Below, piece after piece: positions 28,113 to 37,245 of a stretch of 64,000 nucleotides of DNA. The notes beneath the pieces are model-generated. The model saw only the letters and a program-made list of their open reading frames with translations, did not search any database and had not been told where the DNA came from. A program made the translations under genes and the position numbers. Every line of letters starts with the position of its first letter. Within the stretch, counting starts at the first letter, position 1. Source of the stretch: Phenylobacterium glaciei (GTDB taxonomy: Bacteria; Pseudomonadota; Alphaproteobacteria; Caulobacterales; Caulobacteraceae). The DNA is taken from positions 1,571,001-1,635,000 of the forward strand of contig NZ_JAGSGD010000001.1 of assembly GCF_016772415.1 (NCBI RefSeq), in the 5' to 3' direction.

Positions 28113-28143
28113 GAAAAGCCGCCCCCGCAAGGGGACGGCTTTT
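28113..28143 (-). terminator. Terminator after the porin gene
   Basis: A nearly perfect hairpin, AAAAGCC.CCCC with GGGGACGGCTTTT, giving a T-run on the minus strand 27 bp after the porin stop. The A/T flanks on both sides make it usable in either direction. Confidence 0.85.
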
Positions 28144-28169
28144 CCAGAACAGCAGAGTGAGGCTTAGAG

Positions 28170-28862
28170 CTAGAAGCTGGCCTTCACGCCCACGACGACC
28201 TTGGCGTCATAGATGTCGCCGAAAGAATGTTCGTCGGTGTCATGGTAGCGCAGGTCGAAGCCGACGTGGTCGTTGAGCGCGTAGCCCACGCCCAGGTTCC
28301 AGGTGTTGTAGTCGGCCGGGCCTTCGATTTCCTGGTGACCGACAGCGCCGGAGACCGACACCTTGTCGACGACCGGGATGGCGCCGTTGATTTCGTAATA
28401 GGTGGCCTTGCCGGTCTTGCCGAAGAACTCCGGCGAATAGAAGACCGTCGCGCCGACGGTGGCGGGGCCGACCGCGGTCGAAGCGGCGGCCTTGTACTCG
28501 ACGTAGTCTTCATGGCTGCCGGTGGGCTGGTTGGAATAGCCGTAGTAGTAGACGCCCAGGTCGAAGTTCACCGGGCCGGCCACCGGCTTGATGCCAGCGT
28601 AGAGGTCGTATTCCAGGTCGGTGCCGTTGTTGAATTCAACGTTCGACACCCAGACGCCGGCATAGCCGATGCCGTACAGGGTCGCGTCGGCCCCGCCGTA
28701 GATCTGGCCGCCATTGTCGGTCTGGCTGACACCGCGGAACATGTAGTCCGTGGCCGCGCCGAGGTTGAAGGACAGCGCGATGTCGTCATCGGCGGCGAGG
28801 GCGCTTCCACCCATGGCGGCGGTGGCCGCGGCGGCGAGAAGCGTGGTCTTAAGAATGTTCAT
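28170..28862 (-). CDS. TorF-family putative porin
   Basis: A 230-aa outer-membrane beta-barrel. It has a signal peptide with cleavage at ALAAD near residue 24, then alternating amphipathic strands with many aromatic residues (DYMFRGVSQTDN, VYYYGYSN), ending in Phe (VGVKASF). The early DYxFRGVSQT motif and the length match the TorF/gcw_chp family of putative porins seen in Gammaproteobacteria and Caulobacterales. Single gene with its own terminator. The transported solute is unknown. Confidence 0.88.
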   Translation of the reverse strand: MNILKTTLLAAAATAAMGGSALAADDDIALSFNLGAATDYMFRGVSQTDNGGQIYGGADATLYGIGYAGVWVSNVEFNNGTDLEYDLYAGIKPVAGPVNFDLGVYYYGYSNQPTGSHEDYVEYKAAASTAVGPATVGATVFYSPEFFGKTGKATYYEINGAIPVVDKVSVSGAVGHQEIEGPADYNTWNLGVGYALNDHVGFDLRYHDTDEHSFGDIYDAKVVVGVKASF

Positions 28863-29068
28863 TTCGTTATCCCCTTATATCCAGCCGAGCTTCGCTCAAC
28901 CGTCGCCGGAGATCGCCAGTTGGAGACCTCCAGATCAACGCGAGGCGGAGCCGTAGCGCCCCCTAGGTACTCTGTGCGCGGAATTTGTGCGTTAACGGAA
29001 CGAGGCGCCGCGCAATTAGGCGGTTAGCTGTGCCTTAGGCGCCACGCCCCGCCCGAGGTGGTCAAGCC

Positions 29069-29872
29069 TCAACGCATCGCCAGCGGCGAATAGTTCAGGT
29101 GAGTCCCAGCATCCACCAGCAGGGTCTCGCCGGTGACGTGTTTCGAAGCAGGCGCGGCCAGGAAGACGGCGGCGCCGGCGATGTCCTCGGCGGTGGAGGC
29201 GGCCTTCAGCGGCGTGGAGGCTGCGGCGCCGTCGCGCATCTTCTGGGCGCGCTCGGCGCCGACGCCCTTGCCGAACCATGGGGTGTCGATGAACCCGGGG
29301 CAGATGGCGTTGACGCGGATCTTCGGGGCGAGCGCACGGGCCAGGGACAGGGTCATGGTGGTCAGGGCCCCCTTGGAGGCGGCGTAGGGCACGGAGGAGC
29401 CGATTCCCGCTACGCCGGCGATGGAGGACGTATTGACCACGGCGCCGGGCTGCGGCGCGGCCTCCAGCAGGGACCGCGCGGCGCGGACCATCTGATAGGC
29501 GCCCACCACGTTCACACTATAGAGCCGCAGGAAGTCCTCGGCGGTGACCGCGTCCAGGTCGGCGTGGTTTGGCGCGAACTTGGTGACGCCGGCGTTGTTG
29601 AATAGGGCGTCGATGCGACCGAAGGGCTGCGCCGCCGTGGCGATCCTGCGGCAGTCGTCGTCGGAGGCGACATCGCCCTGGACGATGACGGCCTTGGCGC
29701 CGTGAGCCTCGACCTGGCGGGCGGTCTCAGCGGCTTCATCGGCGCTTGAGGCGTAGTTGATGATCACGGCGGCGGCGCCGCGGCTGGCGGTCTCTACGGC
29801 GATGGCGCGCCCCAATCCGGTGGAGGCGCCGGTCACCACGACCACGAAATCTTGGAAATCCTTGCCGCTCAT
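29069..29872 (-). CDS. Short-chain dehydrogenase/reductase (FabG-like)
   Basis: A 267-aa classical SDR with TGASTGLG at about residues 14-21, NNAG in the middle, catalytic Ser in NTSSIAG and the Tyr/Lys pair in YAASK. The C-terminus VTGETLLVDAGTHLN is typical of 3-oxoacyl-ACP or sugar/alcohol reductases. Specificity cannot be read. It is monocistronic and divergent from queF; normal codon use, unlike the XylB-like SDR at 2497. Confidence 0.9.
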   Translation of the reverse strand: MSGKDFQDFVVVVTGASTGLGRAIAVETASRGAAAVIINYASSADEAAETARQVEAHGAKAVIVQGDVASDDDCRRIATAAQPFGRIDALFNNAGVTKFAPNHADLDAVTAEDFLRLYSVNVVGAYQMVRAARSLLEAAPQPGAVVNTSSIAGVAGIGSSVPYAASKGALTTMTLSLARALAPKIRVNAICPGFIDTPWFGKGVGAERAQKMRDGAAASTPLKAASTAEDIAGAAVFLAAPASKHVTGETLLVDAGTHLNYSPLAMR

Positions 29873-29968
29873 CGCGCGTCTTCTCCCTTATGATTTGAGC
29901 GGTGATAGCGCCTCGGCGCGGCGGAGTCTCTGTTGCGGGCGAGCCTCGCGCGGCGTAAAGCGCGCGGC

Positions 29969-30424
29969 ATGGACGAGACCCATCTGACCCAACTCGGCCG
30001 CGAAGTCCGCGGCTTCGCCTCGCCGGAAGAGGCTGTTCTGGAGCGGGTGCCCAACCCGCAGGCCGACACTCTCTATCTGGCGCGCTTCACGGTTCCTGAG
30101 TTCACCTCTCTGTGCCCGGTGACCGGCCAGCCCGACTTCGCCCATCTGGTGATCGACTACACGCCGGGGCCGTGGCTGATCGAGAGCAAGTCGTTGAAGC
30201 TGTATTTGGGCGCATTCCGTAATCACGGGGCCTTCCATGAGGACTGCACGGTGGCCATCGGCCGCAAGATCGTGGAGGTGGCCCAGCCCCTCTGGCTGAG
30301 GATCGGCGGCTACTGGTTCCCGCGCGGCGGCATCCCCATCGACGTCTTCTGGCAGAGCGGCGCGGCGCCCGAAGGTTTATGGTTGCCGGATCAAGGTGTC
30401 GCACCCTACCGTGGTCGCGGCTGA
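29969..30424 (+). CDS. queF: NADPH-dependent 7-cyano-7-deazaguanine reductase
   Basis: A 151-aa unimodular QueF (EC 1.7.1.13), reducing preQ0 to preQ1 in queuosine biosynthesis. The nucleophile Cys49 is in [12 protein letters not shown] with Asp56 shortly after. The E(S/T)KSLK.YL..FRNHG.FHE motif that binds NADPH and preQ0 is intact. The start at 29969 is the ATG in [10 protein letters not shown]; a longer frame from 29933 is unlikely. No other que genes and no preQ1 riboswitch-like leader are visible nearby. Confidence 0.95.
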   Translation: MDETHLTQLGREVRGFASPEEAVLERVPNPQADTLYLARFTVPEFTSLCPVTGQPDFAHLVIDYTPGPWLIESKSLKLYLGAFRNHGAFHEDCTVAIGRKIVEVAQPLWLRIGGYWFPRGGIPIDVFWQSGAAPEGLWLPDQGVAPYRGRG

Positions 30425-30726
30425 CGAGGTTTCGATGGCCCGCGCGGTCCTGATGCCGATCCGCGCCATGTATTTGCAGGTCGAAACCCAAGCTTCACAG
30501 TAGAGCGAGGGCTGGCCTTTCCCACGATCTTTCGATCCCTGCGATGGGAATGAGTCCCAAGGCGGAACAGGAGCGGCGCGAATCAACCGTCGACTAGCCG
30601 ACGCCGCCAAAATGGGGTATGTATCGGTCGCCCAACTCTCCTCGGGCGTGTCACACTTCAGGCCGGGCGGCGACCCTTCGCCGTCCGGCCGTTGTGTTTC
30701 AGGGTCTATCGGCGCCCACAGACCGC
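30425..30726. other. 302-bp intergenic region
   Basis: Lies between convergent queF and the PHP hydrolase gene. It holds a GC-rich hairpin at about 30661-30692 that may terminate the minus-strand operon. Open frames here are antisense shadows or lack support. Confidence 0.5.
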
Positions 30727-32226
30727 CTAGGGCGGCGCCAGATAGATCGGATTTCCAAGCAATAGCAGGCGGCCTTCGCGGTCGCGGACATCGGCGCGGA
30801 GCCAGTGGCGCGCGCCGTCCGCGGTGGCGGTGAATGTGAGAACCTGGTCCGCACCGGAAATGTCCTGCTTCCAAGTCGACAGCAGGGAAAGGCCGTCGCC
30901 CTTGATCTGAACGGCCCCACCTTCCATTCCGACGACGTGAACCTGCAGCAGCACCTTCTCTCCCGATGCTGCGGACAGCAGATCCCCCATTTCGGCCGTC
31001 CTTCCCCCGAGACTCGCCGTGACCTCGAGCAGGCGGTCGCGGCCGCCGCCGATGTCGATGAAGACGTGGCCGAGCCGGATCGCCTCAAGAATGGCGGTCT
31101 GGGACAGATCGGCCGCGCGGACCACGGTGGTGGGGCGGCCAATGGCCCCGGCCTTGCTCGGGTCGAGGCCTGCGTCGTGGTTGTCCGATCCGCCGATGGC
31201 GGTGATCCGCAGGCCCTCATTGAGCCGCGCTTCCCAGAAGGGAATGCCCGAGATGACGCTCTCAGCCCCCTTGGGGAGGGCGAGCGATCCGCCATTGACC
31301 GCTTCTATCGCCTGGATGCGGGAGAAGTCCGTGGGCTTGGCGACCCAGCCGCAGCCCATGCAGATTTCGCCGGAGGGTTGGCCCGGATGGTTGAGGGAGA
31401 TCAGGCCGCCGGCCTTCTCGACCTCTTCCAGCAGGGTGGCGAGGTTCGGCGCCCGGGGCGAGCCGAGCTGAAAATCCAGGAAGCTGGTGGGGCCAAAGAC
31501 GTTCGCATGGCCATAGAAGGTGGTGATCTCCCGGCCCGGAATCAGCAGCAGGTCGTCGAAATAGGGCGCCAGCTCCCGCAGCGCTTCATTCTGCGAAGTG
31601 GCGTTGTGATCGGTGACCGCGATGAAATCGAGGCCCCGGGCCGCGGCGGCCTCCAGGGTCTTAAAGACCGGGCAGGGGACACGGACGCCCTTTCGCGACA
31701 GGCAGGAGCCGTCGCTGTGGCTGGTGTGCATGTGCAGGTCGCCGCGGAACCAGCCTGGTCCGCTCTTCAGGGGCGAGGTCTGGAAGCCGCTGAAGGCCGC
31801 GCCGCGTTCAAGATGGATCCGCGCGGTGTAGTCGGCACGACCATCCTTGCGCAGGTTGGGCACGCCCAGCACCAGCTTCCACTCACCGGCGGGCAGCGGC
31901 CCCGGCAGGTAGGACGGGGTGGCTTCCGACTCCGAGATCGTGAAGCGGTTCTTGTTGCCGCCGCTCCAGCCACGGAATCGCAGGGGGTCGCGCAGGCCCA
32001 GGTCGATGACCGACTTCTGATCCTTGCCGGTGTACTCGAATTCCACAGTCAGCCGGGTGGTTCCGGACGGCACCCGGAACGGAACCTCGCGATAGGTCTG
32101 GTGGTCGGCTCCGGTCATGGCTCCGCGAAGGGTGATGTCGGGCGTCGGCGCCGCGGTGGCTCCGACGGCGAGCAAGGCGGCGCAGACCGCCGCCAAACCC
32201 GCCGCCAAATGCCGAATCCTACTCAT
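30727..32226 (-). CDS. Secreted CehA/McbA-type PHP-domain metallohydrolase
   Basis: A 499-aa exported protein: signal peptide (about 25 residues, cleavage near ATAAP), an N-terminal beta-rich domain to about residue 150, and a PHP metal-dependent hydrolase domain. PHP metal-ligand motifs are all visible: GDLHMHTSHSDG, AVTDHN, LNHPG and GGSDNHD. CehA/McbA relatives hydrolyse esters and carbamates, and many are linked to nutrient receptors. Its ATG overlaps the stop of the upstream TonB receptor by one base (TGATG), so they are translationally coupled and probably handle the same substrate. Confidence 0.9.
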   Translation of the reverse strand: MSRIRHLAAGLAAVCAALLAVGATAAPTPDITLRGAMTGADHQTYREVPFRVPSGTTRLTVEFEYTGKDQKSVIDLGLRDPLRFRGWSGGNKNRFTISESEATPSYLPGPLPAGEWKLVLGVPNLRKDGRADYTARIHLERGAAFSGFQTSPLKSGPGWFRGDLHMHTSHSDGSCLSRKGVRVPCPVFKTLEAAAARGLDFIAVTDHNATSQNEALRELAPYFDDLLLIPGREITTFYGHANVFGPTSFLDFQLGSPRAPNLATLLEEVEKAGGLISLNHPGQPSGEICMGCGWVAKPTDFSRIQAIEAVNGGSLALPKGAESVISGIPFWEARLNEGLRITAIGGSDNHDAGLDPSKAGAIGRPTTVVRAADLSQTAILEAIRLGHVFIDIGGGRDRLLEVTASLGGRTAEMGDLLSAASGEKVLLQVHVVGMEGGAVQIKGDGLSLLSTWKQDISGADQVLTFTATADGARHWLRADVRDREGRLLLLGNPIYLAPP

Positions 32227-34691
32227 CAGAATCGGTACTGTACGGCGACCCGGAAGGCCCGGCCAAGCTCGGGCCGCGCGAGGTAGTAGCGCGCGCCGGT
32301 CTCGCCGGAGACGAACTGCCCGGCGCGGGGATTGCCCTCGGTCAGGCCGATCTCGTTGGTCAGGTTGGTGCCGTAGCCGTAGATCGAGATCTGGTCGTTC
32401 AGGTTGAACCGCACCTGGGCGTTGATCAGGTGGTAGGCGGGAATGATCAGGGTGTTGGCGGCGTCGGAGAAGCGCTTGCTGAAGTACTGGAGATCAAGCT
32501 CGGCCCGCAGTTTGCCGTCGAACAGGTTGACCCCCGGGGTTATGCGGCCGCTGACCTTGGGGGCGCGGACCTGCATGTTGTGGGAGAAGTCGCTGGGGAC
32601 CAGCGTCCCACCGACATTGGTGCTGAACTTGAAATCGCCGAAGCGTGGATCCTGGGCGGTGCCGGTGAAGCTGACGTCGAACCAGTCGGTCGGCCGGATG
32701 GTCCCCTCCAGCTCGACGCCGTAGGACCGGGTATCGGTGAACTCGGTGCGGCTGGTGAATGCCCCGGTCGTCGGGTTGAACACCGTCTCGGAAAAGGATT
32801 GGCTGTCGAAGGCGGTGTAGAAGGCCGTCGCATAGAGATCGAAGCGCTCTTCCTGGATCTTCAGCCCGGCCTCGGCGAGGTTGATCTTTTGGGTGCGCGG
32901 CGCGGTGTTGGTGGGATTGGTGATGAAATCGCCCAGCGACGGCAGGCGGAAGCCCTTCGTATAGCGGCCGAAGACGCCGATGTTGGGCTGGAACTGGTAG
33001 TTGACGCCGATGGTCGCGCCCCAGCCGTCGAAGCTGCGGTCCAGGGCGTCGAAAACGCCGGTCCCGGAGAGTACGTTGTCATCGGCCAGGGTCGCCGACT
33101 GGCCCAGGTTGATGGTGGCGCTGCGTTCGTTGCGGCCCGAGAGGTCGATCTTCTCCCACCGGACGCCGAGGTCGACGCGAAGCTTGTCGGTCAGGCTCCA
33201 GGCGTCGGAACCGTAGAATGCGTAGGTCTCGGAGGAGCCTTCGGCGTTGTTGAACTGCAGGCCGTAGCGGGAAATGCCGTTCTCGGTGAAGTTGGCGACC
33301 ACCGCGCCCGAGGCGTTCAGGGCCACCAGGTCCAGCAGGCGGGCCTGGTCCTGCACATCCACCAAGGCCGAGGCGCCGGTCTGGAAGAAGCTCTCGTCGA
33401 CCTTGGCGACGTAGAAGCCCAGGGCCACGTCATGCGACTGGCTCCCGACCTCGAAGGTGCGCAGCAGCCGCAGGTCGTTGATCCATTCGTCGAGCTTGAT
33501 GTCCTGCTCGCGCATCGAGGCGTCCATCACCAGGCCGGTGCCGTTCTGGGCGGCCACGTTGAACACCTCGCCCGGGGCATTCACGAACCGGAACTGAGCC
33601 GAGGTGGCGCCCAGAGCAGCGGGAAGGCCGGCCAGGACCTGGGTGATGCGAGCCGCGGCCTGGACCGGAGTGTTGGGGAAGAGGCCGGAGCGGCTGATGT
33701 CGCTGGTCCGGTAGCGCAGGCCGTCCTGCATCTGCCAGCCGGCGAGATCGTATTTGAACTGGAAGGAGTACTGGTCGAGCTTGACGTCGGTGCCGCGGGT
33801 CAGGTCGAAATTGTAGGGCCCGCGGTTGCTGCGGAAGGTGAAGTGGCTGGTCTCCGGCCCGGCGAAGGTGCCGTAGTTGGGATCGAAGCCCGGGACCGCG
33901 GCGGTGTCGCCCTTGGAGTCGAAGGTCAGGGGGATGCCCAGGAAGAAGATGATGTTGTCGTCGATGTGCTTGACGTTGAAGTCGATCGAGCCGTTCTCGA
34001 AATCCTTGCCGATGGAGAAGCGGATCTGGCCGCCTTGGTCAGCGGTATAGCCGGGATCGCGCACCCCGTTGTCCTGTCGGTAGAAACCGCCCAGGCCGAG
34101 GCGGAAGCCCGCCACCGGGCCGCCGACCCAGAAGTCGCCGCGGCCGTAGCCGTAGTCGCCGGCCTGCAGTTTCACCAGACCTTCGAGGTGGTCGGAGCCC
34201 TTGCGGGTGATGAAGTTGACGACCCCGCCCGGGGCGTAGGACCCGAAGATCGACGAGGGGCCGCCGCGGACCACTTCCACGCGCTGGATGGTCTCGTCGA
34301 GGCGGAACGACTGGTCGGTGTTGAGGAAGCCGAGGCCGCCGTCGTGCTGGACGGGAATCCCGTCCTCGTTGAGACCGATCGCGGCATAGCCTTCGATCGG
34401 AATACCACGGGCGCGGATATTGGCGCCGGCCTCGCCGCCGGAGGCCTCAACCCAGAAGCCGGGCACATTCTTGAGCACCTCGGCCACGCTCACCGGAGCC
34501 TGCATGCGCAGCTTTTCCTCGGAGATCGTGGTGACGGCGTAGCTCGCTTCAACCTTGCGCTGCGCTTCAAGCCCGGCCCGGCCGGTGACGACAAGTTCGT
34601 CGACGGTGTTCGGCGCTGCGTCTTCCGCGAAGGCCGGCGCCGCGGCCACCAGCGCACAAGCCGCAGCCGCGGCGAAAAGTTGAAGTTTCAT
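32226..34691 (-). CDS. TonB-dependent receptor coupled to a PHP hydrolase
   Basis: An 821-aa outer-membrane receptor. The signal peptide ends at PAFAED; a TonB-box-like VDELVVTGRAG follows. The plug has NIRARGIPIEGY and IQRVEVVRGGPSSIFGSYAPGG. The barrel ends FRVAVQYRF, with the terminal Phe required for assembly. The plug resembles siderophore/FhuA-type receptors more than the long glycan type, but the co-translated secreted metallohydrolase suggests an organic ester or phosphate-like ligand processed on the way in. The substrate is not determinable. Confidence 0.95.
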   Translation of the reverse strand: MKLQLFAAAAACALVAAAPAFAEDAAPNTVDELVVTGRAGLEAQRKVEASYAVTTISEEKLRMQAPVSVAEVLKNVPGFWVEASGGEAGANIRARGIPIEGYAAIGLNEDGIPVQHDGGLGFLNTDQSFRLDETIQRVEVVRGGPSSIFGSYAPGGVVNFITRKGSDHLEGLVKLQAGDYGYGRGDFWVGGPVAGFRLGLGGFYRQDNGVRDPGYTADQGGQIRFSIGKDFENGSIDFNVKHIDDNIIFFLGIPLTFDSKGDTAAVPGFDPNYGTFAGPETSHFTFRSNRGPYNFDLTRGTDVKLDQYSFQFKYDLAGWQMQDGLRYRTSDISRSGLFPNTPVQAAARITQVLAGLPAALGATSAQFRFVNAPGEVFNVAAQNGTGLVMDASMREQDIKLDEWINDLRLLRTFEVGSQSHDVALGFYVAKVDESFFQTGASALVDVQDQARLLDLVALNASGAVVANFTENGISRYGLQFNNAEGSSETYAFYGSDAWSLTDKLRVDLGVRWEKIDLSGRNERSATINLGQSATLADDNVLSGTGVFDALDRSFDGWGATIGVNYQFQPNIGVFGRYTKGFRLPSLGDFITNPTNTAPRTQKINLAEAGLKIQEERFDLYATAFYTAFDSQSFSETVFNPTTGAFTSRTEFTDTRSYGVELEGTIRPTDWFDVSFTGTAQDPRFGDFKFSTNVGGTLVPSDFSHNMQVRAPKVSGRITPGVNLFDGKLRAELDLQYFSKRFSDAANTLIIPAYHLINAQVRFNLNDQISIYGYGTNLTNEIGLTEGNPRAGQFVSGETGARYYLARPELGRAFRVAVQYRF

Positions 34692-34796
34692 GGTCGTCCC
34701 CCGGCATCTTCAATTGATGCTCATGGGCCATAGCGCTCCTGGGTATCGGCTGGGCGACAACTCGATGTCGTTGTGGCGACAGGCGCCGAACGGGCG

Positions 34797-35408
34797 TCAG
34801 GGCCGCCAGGCCGTGACCAAGCCGGCGACATCGGGGCGCTCACGCTCCTGCGGCGGCTCCTTGGGGGTTCCCAGGAAGATGAACCCGGCCACCTTTTCCT
34901 CAGGCTCCAGACCCAGGATCGCCTTGGCCTCGTCGTCATAGGCGTACCAGTCGGTGATCCAGTTGGCGCCATATCCGAGCGCCATGGCGGCGTAGAGCAG
35001 GGTGGTGCAGACCGCGCCGGCGGAGAGTAACTGCTCCCACTCAGGGATCTCGCCCGGCTTGGGCCGCGAGACCACAGCCACCCCGAGCGGTGGAATCTTC
35101 AGCTTGGCGAGCTTGGCTGCGGCGCGCGCGTCGCCCCGTGAATTGGCCAGGGCCTCCAAGCGGTCGGCAAAGACGGCCTTGGCGGCGGGTTCCAGAATAA
35201 TGAAGCGCCAGGGCGCCAGCTTGCCGTGGTCGGGCACGCGGGCGGCGAGCTGCAGCAGGCTGGCCAGTTCGCTGGCGGTGGGGGCCGGCTCGGCCAGGGT
35301 GACGGCCGAGGCCGAGCGCCGGGTGGCCAGGAAGCTCAGGACCTCGGGGGCGGGATGTTGCGGGACCGGCTGGCCAAACAGCGGGGCGGCGGGAAGTGAC
35401 AGGGTCAT
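34797..35408 (-). CDS. Nitroreductase family protein (YdjA-like)
   Basis: A 203-aa FMN-dependent nitroreductase-fold protein. The N-terminal FLATRRSASA is the FMN phosphate-binding segment, ARVPDHGKLAPWRFII is the YdjA-type PDHG..PWRF signature, and the region near LGYGANWITDW is conserved. It would reduce nitro compounds or quinones using NAD(P)H. Single gene, divergent from the Nudix hydrolase gene. Confidence 0.9.
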   Translation of the reverse strand: MTLSLPAAPLFGQPVPQHPAPEVLSFLATRRSASAVTLAEPAPTASELASLLQLAARVPDHGKLAPWRFIILEPAAKAVFADRLEALANSRGDARAAAKLAKLKIPPLGVAVVSRPKPGEIPEWEQLLSAGAVCTTLLYAAMALGYGANWITDWYAYDDEAKAILGLEPEEKVAGFIFLGTPKEPPQERERPDVAGLVTAWRP

Positions 35409-35485
35409 CTTGGAGCGCGCCTCATTAGGAAAGCCGACAGGGAAGTTCTCTTATATGGGGGTGGTTTCGCAAGCTAGTTGAGAAC

Positions 35486-36100
35486 ATGTCGCAAAAACCA
35501 GACTGGCTTGTGGCCCACGGGGCGCCCTGGCGCAAGGGACCGCCGCGGCCGATCTATGACAATCCCTGGATCAGCGTCACCGAGTACGACGCCATCGCGC
35601 CCACCGGCGCCGACGCCCTCTATGGCGTGGTCAGCTTCAAGAATTTCGCCATGGCCATCCTGCCTGTGCACGATGACGGGACGATCACCCTGGTGGGCCA
35701 GAATCGACTGCCCTTTGCTGACTACAGCTGGGAAATCCCCGAGGGCGGCGGGCCGCTCTCCGACGATCCTCTGGAGAGCGCCCGGCGCGAGCTGCTGGAG
35801 GAAACCGGCATGGCGGCGGCCCACTGGCAGGAGATTCTGCGGATGCAGCTCTCCAACTCGGTGACCGACGAACACGCCTTCGGCTACCTGGCCACCGGCC
35901 TGACGCAGGTCCACGCCGAGCCCCAGGGCGATGGCACTGAAGATATCCTGAGGGCGCGCGTACCTTTTCGGGAAGCGCTGGAGGCTGCGGTCGGGGGTTA
36001 TATGCGTGACGCCCTGACGGTTGCGATGCTGCTGCGGGGCTACCACATGGCCAGGGAGGGCGCTTTGCCGAGCGAACTTTCGGCGGCCATGCTAGGATAA
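35486..36100 (+). CDS. Nudix hydrolase (ADP-ribose pyrophosphatase-like)
   Basis: A 204-aa protein with a central beta-sheet and a Nudix box at about residues 88-110. The helix part ARRELLEETGM is intact, with the metal-binding Glu pair. The Glu that normally precedes the x7-REUxEExGU part is Asp here, a conservative change. WEIPEGG before the box is typical of ADP-ribose/nucleotide-sugar pyrophosphatases. It is followed after 10-28 bp by cysE on the same strand. Confidence 0.87.
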   Translation: MSQKPDWLVAHGAPWRKGPPRPIYDNPWISVTEYDAIAPTGADALYGVVSFKNFAMAILPVHDDGTITLVGQNRLPFADYSWEIPEGGGPLSDDPLESARRELLEETGMAAAHWQEILRMQLSNSVTDEHAFGYLATGLTQVHAEPQGDGTEDILRARVPFREALEAAVGGYMRDALTVAMLLRGYHMAREGALPSELSAAMLG

Positions 36101-36128
36101 GGGGAACGTCATGGGACGGGAGGAACCG

Positions 36129-36959
36129 ATGAGCCAGCGTTTGGAAGTCATCGACCCGGCAGCACCGCCGCCGGTCTGGGCCGCATTGCGTAACGAAGCC
36201 GCGCGGGCCTCCCAGTCGGAGCCGGCCCTGGCCTCGCTGCTGAACGCCGTGGTGCTGAGCCACCACGACCTGGGCGCCGCGCTGAGCTACCAGCTGGCGC
36301 GCAAGCTGGGCGACCAGGAGCTGCGGGCCATGAGCCTGCGCGAACTGGCTGACGCCGCCTACAAGGACAATCCCAATCTGGTGGATATCGCCGAGGCTGA
36401 CCTCAAGGCGGTGTTCGAGCGCGACCCGGCCTGCAAGGGCTACGTGCAGCCGTTCCTGTTCTTCAAGGGCTTCCAGGCTCTGCAGGCCCAGCGCGTGGCG
36501 CACTGGCTCTGGGGCCAGGGCCGCGAGACCATCGCGCTCTACCTGCAGAGCCGGATGAGCGAGATCTTCCAGGTGGACATCCATCCGGCCACCCAGATCG
36601 GCTCGGGCGTGTTTATCGACCACGGCACAGGCATCGTCATCGGCGAGACCGCGGTGATCGGCGACGACGTTTCCATGATGCAGGACGTGACCCTGGGCGG
36701 TACGGGCGCCGAGCGGGGCGATCGTCACCCCAAGATCGGCAAGGGCGTCCTGTTGAGCGCCGGAGCCAAGGTGCTGGGCAATATCCACATCGGCGACTAC
36801 GCCAAGATCGCCGCCGGTTCGGTGGTGCTGAAGCCGGTTCCGGCCCACTGCACGGCCGCCGGCGTCCCGGCCCGCCTGGTCAATTGCCCGACCTGCGACG
36901 AGCCGGCCCGCAGCATGGACCACACCCTGGCCGAAGCTGTGTACGACTACGTCATCTGA
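36129..36959 (+). CDS. cysE: Serine O-acetyltransferase
   Basis: A 276-aa CysE (EC 2.3.1.30), acetylating serine with acetyl-CoA as the first step of cysteine synthesis. The N-terminal helical domain contains SYQLARKLGD. The left-handed beta-helix follows, with DIHPATQIGSGVFIDHGTGI and the catalytic His, then VSMMQDVTLGGTG and the CoA-binding hexapeptides. I chose 36129 because GGGAGGA precedes it closely; an ATG at 36111 also has a ribosome site. It is followed by a DUF3126 gene, as in other Alphaproteobacteria. Confidence 0.95.
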   Translation: MSQRLEVIDPAAPPPVWAALRNEAARASQSEPALASLLNAVVLSHHDLGAALSYQLARKLGDQELRAMSLRELADAAYKDNPNLVDIAEADLKAVFERDPACKGYVQPFLFFKGFQALQAQRVAHWLWGQGRETIALYLQSRMSEIFQVDIHPATQIGSGVFIDHGTGIVIGETAVIGDDVSMMQDVTLGGTGAERGDRHPKIGKGVLLSAGAKVLGNIHIGDYAKIAAGSVVLKPVPAHCTAAGVPARLVNCPTCDEPARSMDHTLAEAVYDYVI

Positions 36960-37016
36960 CGGTTTCCGTGCAGGCCGCGACCAGCTAGGTTCCGCGGCTG
37001 TTGAATCGCCGAGGAG

Positions 37017-37229
37017 ATGGCCGTGGACGAGAGAATGATGCGCAAGCTCGAGGGCCACATGCGTGGCGCCTTCGCCAATGCGCGGATCACCCTGGTCCCA
37101 CGCCCCAAGCAGAAGGACTCCGCCGAGGTCTATATCGGTGAGGAATTCATCGGCGTGGTCTTCGAGGACGAAGACGGCGACGGCTCCTTCATGTTCGAGA
37201 TGGCGATCCTGGCCGAAGACCTGCCCTGA
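37017..37229 (+). CDS. DUF3126 family small protein
   Basis: A 70-aa acidic protein, strongly conserved in Alphaproteobacteria and often next to cysE. Recognisable core: VYIGEEFIGVVFEDEDGDGS followed by F.FEMAIL. It has no signal peptide and the function is unknown. It lies 57 bp after cysE and could be co-transcribed. The ATG at 37017 directly follows GAGGAG; a more distal ribosome site is not visible, so an internal ATG at residue 7 or 8 is an alternative. Confidence 0.88.
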   Translation: MAVDERMMRKLEGHMRGAFANARITLVPRPKQKDSAEVYIGEEFIGVVFEDEDGDGSFMFEMAILAEDLP

Positions 37230-37245
37230 CCAAGGCCGGCCGGGG

